Assembly (NCBI RefSeq): GCF_949628265.1
Contig: NC_088790.1
Span: forward strand, 13,768,545-13,832,544
Length of the DNA: 64,000 bases
Origin: Cloeon dipterum
Taxonomy: Eukaryota > Arthropoda > Insecta > Ephemeroptera > Baetidae
Direction: 5' to 3'
In this document: positions 46,701 through 54,800 of the stretch, one piece after another
Layout of the letters: each line of letters opens with the position of its first letter
Numbering within the stretch: position 1 is the first letter of the stretch
The notes under the pieces: generated by a model
Database searches by the model: none
The model's input: only the letters and a program-made list of their open reading frames with translations
Told to the model about the DNA's origin: nothing
Position numbers and translations under genes: made by a program

Positions 46701-48151
46701 TTCAGCCCTGAACCCCAAAAAAATCGTAGGGGGCTATCATCCCTTAATTTTGAATTTTCAAAAAAAGGTCGCAAAAGGTGACCTTGACCTTCGACCTGCG
46801 AATTTTTTGTAAATGTAAAAGTTGTTCAGGATCAAAAACTAGGTTGGGCAGTGAAAATTTCAAGGTGATACCTCAATGCAGTCAAGAGTTGCAGTTTAGA
46901 ATTCATTAACACAATTCGTTTTTCGGGTATTTTTGAGATACCGAAAAAATAGGGAACGCCCCCATTCCCGAGCTTCAAATTTGGAATTTCACCATCTATT
47001 AACAAGTACTTTAAGCAAATATAACTGCCACCTAAAAATTTCTACGCCGAAAAATCGCGTCCAATCGACCTCCAATCTCGCGAATAACTGCTCTTATTAA
47101 TTTATTTTCTTCCTTTATGTGTTTTGCAGAGAAAAACGTGAGGACTCCATCGTCAAGCACTTCCTCGCCGTCCATTTCTCGCTCGACAAAAGGCCAGCTG
47201 AACTCACCGAGTCAGCAGAGGCCACTGCCCGAGCTACCATCACCGGTTTTCAAGTCGCAGCCCAAGATCGCAGAAGGGCCAAACGATGCCATTGAAAAGG
47301 CCCGTTGGTTTTTCCAAGTAGACAGAAAGCAGGCCAATGAACTCCTTCGCGAGTGTGGTTAGTACATTTTTAGTAAAATATTTGATTGATTGAGTTTATC
47401 TGTAATAATATTTCATTTCGGCCACTTATCTATATATATATATTTCCTTTTACATCATATTATTTTAAAATGTATATATATATATATATATATATATCTA
47501 AAGAGCCTAAAAATTATTATTCCCATTTTAGCTGCTTCTTGTTTCTCTTATTTTTTTAATAAAATAAAATAAAATTGTTATCTTGGCACAAATATTTTCA
47601 TTTACTTCAAAACTCGCCGAAAAGTTAAAAAAATGTTGATTTAAATCTTTCGATTAAACGCCTTGAAAATTCCGCTTCCGGTGCAGTTTTTATTCAATAA
47701 ATAAAAAAATCAGTGCTAAAAAGCTCAAACTTACTGTTAAGAAATTTAATGCGAACTGGCTCGATTCGCAATACATTTATTTTCTAATACATCTATTTTT
47801 ATAATTTTATTTTAGGTTTTGATGGCTGTTTTATGATACGAAACTCGTCAAAAGAGGACGCGGCGTTCACCCTCAGCGTGCTGCACAAGACCAGACTGTA
47901 CCACATCCAGGTTCGAAAACGGGCAGACGACCTGTACGCCCTGGGAAAGGCGAAAAAGAACGAGCATGTGAGAACACTCCTTGACACCTCGGTCGGTTTC
48001 ATTATTATCAATCTTCTCTTTCACGCAGGCATTTCCCAGCGTGGAAGGCCTAGTGACTTTCTACGGCAAGGAGCCGCTGAAGCTGTACACCAACGGCAAA
48101 CCCAGCGGCGAGACACTTTTGAAGATGGCACCGCGCAGGGTGGATAAATAA
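38144..48151 (+). CDS. SLP-76/BLNK-type adaptor with SAM and SH2 domains, 13 exons
   Basis: Model: 38144-38287, 38338-38400, 38474-38532, 39684-39975, 40149-40234, 40815-40845, 40902-41075, 41130-41241, 41297-41349, 41410-41500, 47130-47357, 47816-47967 and 48029-48151, totalling 1608 nt or 535 aa (human SLP-76 has 533). A SAM domain spans residues about 34-90 (AAWSDADVVDFLQ, then SSRGITGQSLL). A very acidic stretch carries candidate phosphotyrosines Y109, Y111 and Y119. Y119 sits in YMNN, a GRB2-type pYxN site; later come YGNV, DYLDP and DYEEP. SH3-binding prolines include LPPRPGKK. The C-terminal SH2 (about 424-520) has ARWFFQV, the phosphate-binding Arg in FMIRNSS, and YHIQV. It should assemble signalling complexes below tyrosine kinases. 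The start ATG has an ACCATG context. A 5.6-kb intron (41501-47129) holds two alternative first exons and a palindromic element. The exon-4 acceptor at 39684 was chosen by phase. Confidence 0.85.
42382..43084 (+). CDS. Candidate alternative 5' exons (pair) of the SAM-SH2 adaptor
   Basis: Two exon-like pieces lie in the large intron. The first (42382-42480, 33 codons starting MRCKAAASTASVPSS) follows a TCAGTCAGTCAGT run at about 42338 and ends in phase 0 at a TCT|GTAAGA donor. The second (42904-43084) accepts phase 0, encodes a Cys cluster (KATGCCCCCYFARVV) then a strongly helical stretch (LLQRIGSECVDLVVATREQ, RNMIRRLLQLHEEYGG), and leaves in phase 1. That phase is the entry phase of the adaptor exon at 47130. 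A GC-rich upstream region supports a promoter. Spliced this way it would give a SAM-less SH2 protein with a possibly palmitoylated N-terminus. This is inferred from phase and splice sites only. The upstream ATG at 42373 leads to an early stop. Confidence 0.35.
43646..43702. repeat. (TA)n microsatellite, about 28 units
   Basis: An uninterrupted TA dinucleotide run lies in the large intron of the adaptor gene. Confidence 0.95.
44289..44505 (+). CDS. Candidate alternative first exon of the SAM-SH2 adaptor
   Basis: An ATG in strong context (GCCATGG, 44289) opens 72 codons beginning MASSTCVTKTFVKIAKRPAED, with SLASLRRSLSLQENLSHYVV further on, and ends in phase 1 at a CCTG|GTAAAA donor. That matches the phase of the adaptor exon starting at 47130. 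Upstream lie a GC-rich block and TTTAAATCAGTC (about 44249-44260), which resembles a TATA-like box plus initiator. The predicted isoform would keep the linker and SH2 domain and lack the SAM and acidic tyrosine region. A dominant-negative or regulatory isoform is conceivable, but this is inference. Confidence 0.45.
45127..45977 (+). repeat. Left arm of the palindromic element
   Basis: This arm is the reverse complement of 46243-47093. It contains AAGGTCAAGGTCACC and AGGGTCTGTCCCTGACG blocks that are not protein-coding. The mirrored open frame at 45439-45672 shows no domain. Confidence 0.85.
46243..47093 (-). repeat. Right arm of the palindromic element
   Basis: This arm is the inverted copy of 45127-45977. 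Homology stops at the CTTTTCAT at its inner edge, where only partial similarity continues for a dozen bases. Its outer end is 36 bases before the acceptor of the adaptor exon at 47130. Confidence 0.85.
47472..47498. repeat. Short (TA)n microsatellite
   Basis: A TA run of about 13 units lies in the intron between adaptor exons 47130-47357 and 47816-47967. Confidence 0.85.
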
Positions 48152-48383
48152 ATAGATTGACGAGCGCGAGTGCGGTGGTCAAGTGCGATTTTCCGAAAAT
48201 GACTGACACTTAGATCTTTTACATTTAAACGTTTTTAGCATTTGCTTGTAAAGTATTTAAGGAGCTATTGTATACTCATTCAAAGTTATGATCTCCATTT
48301 TTCCTCTTATGTGTTTCATTTGCTTAAAGTTGTCCTCTGTGGTGATTACTTTGAAAAACTATATGGGCGTAAAATTTGTAAGC

Positions 48384-48389
48384 AATAAA
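48384..48389 (+). terminator. Poly(A) signal AATAAA of the adaptor gene
   Basis: AATAAA lies about 235 bases after the stop codon at 48151. An earlier AATAAA overlaps the stop itself (about 48146-48152) and is less likely to be used. Confidence 0.45.
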
Positions 48390-49365
48390 TTATGTACATC
48401 TTACCTGCACTAGGTTTGATTCATTTTCTAAACTCTATACAAAACAAAATCAACTTATTTGCATCAGGATGTGAGGCTAGGACGTCTTCCCAGGAAAAAG
48501 CTTTTTTAAAATTTTAATTTCTCAAGAATACGTTCAATTCTATTTTAAAATGAAAATTGCCTGATAAAAATTAGAAACGTACGGTAGATATATTATCTAG
48601 GGCTGCCGAAACTATCTGAATTGACTAAATAGTCGTGCCAAAAGTGCAAATAATTTAACCTTATTGATTTTAAATCTTTAGGAATTTTCTCAGTCTGAAA
48701 AAGTTTATCCGTTGATGCTTAAAGATGGTTTTGAACCTATTAAGCAATTTTTGTTCTGTGATAGTCGAAAAAGGAATATTTTACAACTGCTTTGTATGGT
48801 TTCAGTTGAATCTGTTCTTTCTTAGCTATAAATTCTCTTACAATTTTTAACTAAATACATGACAAAAATTTAAAAAATAATTAAATTATATATATGCCCA
48901 GTTATTTATTTAAACAGGATCTTTCTATTGCTCAGTTGCTCAGTAAAAGGAAGTATAGTTTTGAGTATAAGATTTATTTCGCTTGATGCAGGAATATATC
49001 TATATTTGTGGTTTATATCTGCATCAAGCAAAGTAAATACCAACCAAATAAAAAAGGTGAGAAATGAGGACTTTCCTTTTAAAAATGAAAAATTAAATTA
49101 AGACTTTTAATAGTCATCTAAAATTCAGATTTATTTCCTATGTGAATAGTCACAAAATTTTCCCATTAACGAGTATTTACGCGCAGTAAATCCATGAACG
49201 ATAAAATAGATGGCACTGAAAACAGGTTTTACAACAATATTGAAATACTAAGAGGAACAAGGAAAGGATTTAACCACTCGTTTCCTTTATTTTTGCGGTA
49301 TTATGGCATGTTGCAAAATAGTCCTGTTGACTCATACATTTCAATTATTTTGAAGTGCTTCAAAA
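48390..49365. other. Intergenic region between the adaptor and the GPCR
   Basis: AT-rich sequence with no coding exon found. It contains one long imperfect hairpin (48971-49040) and presumably the promoter of the GPCR near its right end. An open frame starting at 49194 only overlaps the GPCR start region in another frame and is a shadow. Confidence 0.4.
48971..49040 (+). ncRNA. Candidate pre-miRNA-like hairpin
   Basis: The arms pair as follows. GCTTGATGCAG (48981-48991) pairs perfectly with CTGCATCAAGC (49019-49029). Outside this, ATTTATTTC (48972-48980) pairs with AAAGTAAAT (49030-49038) with one mismatch and one G-U. Inside, a few more pairs close before a terminal loop of about 15 nt. The total is about 70 nt with a stem of about 25 bp, the size range of a miRNA precursor. 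I do not recognise the arm sequences as a known miRNA. A degenerate MITE is an equally good explanation. Confidence 0.3.
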
Positions 49366-51526
49366 ATGGAGGCAACGTGCAATGCGTTCGTCGTCGGTGT
49401 GCAGACCTACTACACCCCGGCAATAGTTTTCATCGGCGTCTTCTGCAACCTGCTGAACGTGCTGGTGTTCACGTGTACGCGCCTCAGGAGCCGCAGCTCC
49501 AGCCTCTACCTAGCGAGCCTGGCCGCGTCGGACGCTTGCTTCCTCTTCGTACTCGGCCTCTCCTGGTGGAGCGATAATTTTGGTGACGCGGTCCTCAAAA
49601 ATTTTGGCTGGTGCCAGTTCCTCTTGTACCTAAGCGTCACTTCTGGTTTCTTCAGCGTCTGGATCACCGTCGCGTTCACCACTGAGAGACTGGTTGCCGT
49701 GAGGTTTCCCCTGCATAGAAGCTATATCTGCACTTTTTCCAGGGCGAAGGTCTGAGGTTTTACTCCAATTTTAGTTAACTCCACAACTGGCGCCCGCTAG
49801 GCCAATATTTTTATTACTCGATGATGCAGTCAGAAAATTCCGATATCTTTTCTTTTTTTTAACAATGTATTGAAACCAGCTCGTCATGAGCAGAGGTTGA
49901 AAAAACAAAATGTTTTCTACTAATTAGAGCTTTGTGAGCTTAAAGGTTTTTCTTAATTTTTGCAAAGGTATCTACCGATTTTCACATTATGAAAAAATTG
50001 GATTGAAAACAAGTCATAAAATATTTGATGCTAAAAATATTACTAAAAAATATATAATTTGTAAAATATGTCCCAAAGTGAGATAAATATTTGCAATTTT
50101 GCCCAGATGCATGGCCAATATATTTTATACAGATTTAGACGCTTTTCAAATGGTCTTTGACGTATACGATGGTTTTCAACGGTTCTAATTATGGTTCAAA
50201 TAGCTTAAAATTGAATCATTCCTGCTCATTGAAGGTCAAATGCCCTTTGGAAACTCAGAAAAAAACAAGCAGTCTAAAGTTCATATAGCCTGATTTACTA
50301 TTCTTATTCTTTTATATATATTTGTTTAATGAACAGAAACACCTTTATTTAGGTTATCCGCACTAGAAGAATTGATTTTTTTGCCAAATTTAATTAAAAT
50401 TCTGTGGATGACGTTTTGAGAGTTGAAGCTATTGATAATTTTATGCGTTAAAATTGATTAAAAATCAACTAAAAAGTTTATGTAATATTGTCTGCAGATC
50501 ATCATTTTGGTCATACTAGCGTTGTCTCTCCTCTGCAATCTGTACACCCTATTCACAACGGGCAAAGAGGATCCCAAACAAGGCTTTGTTTGCGATATGA
50601 AGCCACAAACACTTCAATATCTAAAAGGTATCTTTGTGGCCGACCTAATGCTGTCGCTGGTGATACCGCTGGTTATGATCTCAATAATGAACACGCTCGT
50701 CGTGCAAAGCCTTGTGCGTTCCCGGAGTCAACTTAAATTTAACGTGACTGCCAGTTCAAGCAATGCTGAGACTATAATGATATATTCAAATGACTCATCG
50801 TCACGGAACATGGTAAGTTGAGATTTAGACTATTTGCTGATTGAATAAAAACATAATGTTGAATTGATATTGATATTCCAATTTTACCCGTTCGCGCGAG
50901 AGCCATATCCAAATTTTAAAGTTTTCCCTCCTGACCGTATAAGCAAATGGGAAATTTCAACTTCCTTTGTTCAATTTTGAAATCTTTCAAAAAATATTAT
51001 GTTATAAGGAGTCAATTGAACTTCAGGATGAAAAGCCAGAAGTCAGCAGTAATGTTCCAAATCATAGTAAGATAAATTAATTTTCTTTTTTTAGAGTAGC
51101 AAATTAAATATGTATTTCTTTTTAATATAGCTCCAGATGTCGTCCAACGCTGTATCAGCTCGTCCAAGAGGGTGCAAAGGAGTGTAACAAATATGATGCT
51201 GCTCATTTCCATCTCGTTTTTAGCCCTGAGCACACCAAGGTGAGTTGTCTTTTGATTGATATACCCTTGATAACTTAAAAAAGTCCAGCTACATCGTTCG
51301 TCTGCTGATAATATTCTCGACAAAAGACGAAGCAGAGAAAAACAACCTAAAGTGCGTACAAAAGCTATGCATGTTGATGTATTTCACTAATTTTGCGATA
51401 AATTTTTTGCTGTACGCTTTTTGCGGCAAAGCTTTTCGACAATGCCTCGTAGAGATTTTAATGAAAATGTACAAGTGCTGTGTTGGGAATGTCATGAAAT
51501 GTTTTCGTTGCAATTTAAACAAATGA
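49366..51526 (+). CDS. Class A (rhodopsin-like) G protein-coupled receptor, probable peptide receptor
   Basis: Model: 49366-49749, 50498-50812, 51027-51066, 51131-51239 and 51289-51526, totalling 1086 nt or 361 aa. The protein starts MEATCNAF with a short extracellular N-terminus and no signal peptide. Class A hallmarks are TM1 GVFCNLLNVLVF, TM2 LASLAASD (Asp 2.50), Cys 3.25 in GWCQFLLYLS, ERL in place of DRY (FTTERLVAVRFPL), a second loop Cys in GFVCDM, and the TM5 Pro in SLVIPLV. In TM6 STPSYIVRLL replaces the usual CWxP, and TM7 has NFAINFLLYAFCG in place of NPxxY. Cysteines near the end (KCCVGNVMKCFRC) could be palmitoylated. CTFSRAK after TM3 is reminiscent of TRH-receptor-like and related peptide receptors. 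The ligand is unknown. Confidence 0.85.
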
Positions 51527-51850
51527 TTAAGTTTCTTAAACATGTGTAATTTCCTATTTTGCTTACTGTAAAAAATTCTAGATCTTTACCAATTTGTACA
51601 AATTAATTCTATTATAAATAATTTAATCCTAAAGTGTTGAATGTCAATCACTAACTCCGATCAATGATTAAATATTAAAAAATACATTTACAAAATGCGC
51701 CTTTGACTCTTAGTGTTTTACGTCCTAGTGAAATACGTTGGCAAAAATGGAAAAATAATTAATTTTTTTGCCATTTTCCATCAATCTGCTTTTATGCGCC
51801 AACATTCAGTCACTGCAATGTTTGTACGTTTCTATTAGTTTAAGAGCTCA
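51527..51850. other. Short convergent spacer between GPCR and SLC5 gene
   Basis: The two genes converge with 324 bases between stop codons, so both 3'UTRs must fit here. ATTAAA near 51667 is a possible plus-strand poly(A) signal. Nothing else was seen. Confidence 0.5.
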
Positions 51851-54800
51851 TTAAAGTTCAGACGACAGTGTGTAGGAGGAACAGCTGCACTTCTCATCCC
51901 TTGGCCCGTCGAGTTTTGGCTTGATTCCGTAATTGCTCTTCTCCTTTTTCTCCTCCTCCGAAACCACGAATCTCCACACCAGAGGATGCAACAGTTTGAC
52001 GTCTGGCTTCGTGTTCACTAAGCAAGCTGAAATATATTGCTATCGCAATTAGCAACTAGTTACACACACGTTGTCCTTCATTTATACCTGTCAATGTGCT
52101 TATCACGAAACCAATAACCATCGTGACGCAGCAAGAGAGAGCTCCGTAGTACATGTAGGAAATTGTATACAACTTGTCTGGCCATTCACTGAAAAATAAT
52201 TTATCAGTTTTTTAATTTTTTTAAATTTGAACACAAATACGGTTGACATAATAATGTCCTAACTTTTTCTAACATCCTGGTTAAATTGTTTGATACTCAC
52301 ATGTCTGGTTGGACCGGGCTGGACGGGGTATAAGTATATCTAGCCCCCGGGAAGTGTCCGCTGATGGTTTTGTTTGTGCCGTAAGCCGACTCAAACCAGG
52401 GTTCATTCGCGCAGTTTTGGTCGGACAAGGGCAGGTAGGGTGGCTTGGCAGTCAGATTGAGCGCCCCGTACGTGATCCAGATTGAGAGAGCGTGCCCGCA
52501 GAGCATGCCCACAACGGCGCCCTGTGCGACAGTTTTATTATTTTTTAATCAGGTCCTAGACAAGAGTTATTTATATACGTATTTGTTTGCCCAAGGAACG
52601 AAGAGCGCGATGAGGAACACGCCCAGAAGAGGGCCTTGAATGGCGCCGACTAGGGTGAAGGTGGTTTGGATGAGCCCGGACATGTTGCTGACCAAAAATC
52701 CCAGGCCAATCATCATGAATCCGAAAATGAATCCTATTTATTCGGAATATTAATTAACGCTATTCATAAAATGGATTCAAAATTTCCACCTAAAGCTTTT
52801 GTTATGTTCAGCTGCGCGTGTTCGTCCTTTTTACTGAAGTAGGACAACTGACTGAAAAAGTCTTGCCATACCACAGCCGCCATTGAGTTCAGCAACGAGG
52901 AGACGGAGCTGTTTAGAAAATAATGAGTTAGGGTTGGGAATTTAAGACAGTTTTTTTACCAAAGAGGACCATCTTTAGATGGTTTTGAGGCCAATTTAAA
53001 TTAAATCTTGAGACAAATGTATACCGTTTACCGCGTTTATCTCATGAGATTTAGACGATTTTTAGCGGTTCGACTCGATTTTGGGCTCTGAAGATGGTTA
53101 TATAAGATGGCTTATAACATTCGGGATGTGGCGTACAAAAATATGAAAAAGGATTGACTTAAATCCTAATCCTGAACATGAGAATAAATTATTAAATACC
53201 TCAAGGACGCACTGACGAGACTGGCCACGAAAAGACCAACGAGACCCGGTGTGCCTGAAAAATAGCGAAGCACAAAATATGGGACGATGGCGTCTTTGTT
53301 CTTGATGTGTCCAGTGAGCACGGGATCGCACTCGGCGTAGTTGGCGAACACCACTGCGCCAGCTATCCACCCCAAGCTGACCATCAACGTCAGCAACGGA
53401 ATATTCAGCAGCATCGTCCTGCAATGAGTAAAATTCAAATAGAAGAAAACAAGGATAACGCTTCCGCATTATTATACCAGACAGCACTTTTGAGAGTGGA
53501 CGTGCTACAATATCTCTGCACGGAGGTTTGATGGCAGCCGAAAGTAGCCGTCGTGTTGAAAAGCCCGCCGATCACGCAGATCAGGGTTGTGTGCCGTAAA
53601 AACGGATTTGGGTCGAAACTAGTAAGCAAATATACAAATTTTGGTATCGTATTAAAAAGAGAATATTTACTTTAAAAAATCCAGCCTGCCGTGCTCACCG
53701 CTGATTCTGAATGCTTCACCAAGACCGCCGATTCTAAAGGCACCGATAGCGATGATGGCCACAAGTCCCCCGAGCATAAGGACGCCCTGCAGGACGTCAG
53801 TCCACACGACGGCTCGCAGTCCACCCTGAATTTGAAATTTGGCTTTTTAAATTATGTTTGATTTTTTTGTGTAAAAAATATGCAAGAAAATTAGTCATAA
53901 AATTCAAATTTCCATAAGAAAAATCTTCTAAAATATCCTACACGCAAAATATTGACAATAAAAAAGGTAAAATCTTTAGATATATTTTTGGAAAGTTTAG
54001 TTCAAAACGTCTAAAACCGTCCAAATTTTGAAGACGATTCTCAAAACTTCCTCTGATTGAAAAATACGGGTCAAAAATCGCAATTAACAATTGTAGTACA
54101 TATGCATAGTCATTTTTATGTTTTAATCACATAAACACTTCCACGCTATAAATTAAACTATTTTAGGAAACAAAAAAATGGTGTAGCCCTACTGATGATT
54201 CAAATCTAGAAATTTAATTTAATTTTAGACCACTCTAAGTTCGGCAATCAATTTATTTTATTTATTCATGATTTATAGCTTACGATCGCTGTGTAAAAGG
54301 TGCCTATGAGTCCGATGCTGACCATGGAGACCCAATAAGGAAAGCCGGAGACGGTGTGCAGGGCTATGGAGGGTGCGAACACCACCACTCCCAGGTAAAG
54401 CATGGACTGCATCGCAAAAGTCAGCGAGGCCAGCAGCCGGATCAAGTAGTTGTCGAATCGCAGCTCGAGATACTAAAAAACAAATCACCAAAAAATTGAC
54501 GAGCTGTCATGTCATTATTGTGCAATCAAATTTCAATTCGTCCTGGTGGCGTAAAAATCGCGCATGTGTTCTTGGTGTACCCGTAAAAAGCGCGCACGTG
54601 TTCTTGGTGTAACCGTAAAAAGCGCGCATGTATTCTTGGTGTACCCGTAAAAGTTGCGCATAGCTCCAAATCTCAATTTTACAGGAGAGAGAAAAAACTG
54701 TTTCCCCACTACAATGCATGGAGCACATCGAAGCTGTTGCTGTATTTGAATGCTGTTATTAGATGCACAAATGGTGGCTTACAATTTTTATCAAAAATTC

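Larger units (their letters stand above)
45127..47093. mobile_element. Near-perfect palindromic (foldback) element, 1967 bp
   Basis: Two 851-bp arms in inverted orientation (45127-45977 and 46243-47093) surround a spacer of about 265 bp. The ends read GAGCAGTTATTCGCGAG in both arms. A TTAT flanks each side directly and may be the target-site duplication. The arms differ at only a few positions among those compared by eye: a Val/Ala codon and a silent AAA/GAA-type change in the mirrored 77-codon open frames. No transposase was seen, so it is non-autonomous, like a long-arm MITE or foldback element. It sits in the 5.6-kb intron of the plus-strand adaptor gene. Confidence 0.85.

Noticed and set aside
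45439-46781. Twin 77-codon open frames in the two palindrome arms
   Set aside because: They are the same sequence read in both inverted arms, rich in Ser/Lys, with no domain; the symmetry explains their duplication and coding is not needed.
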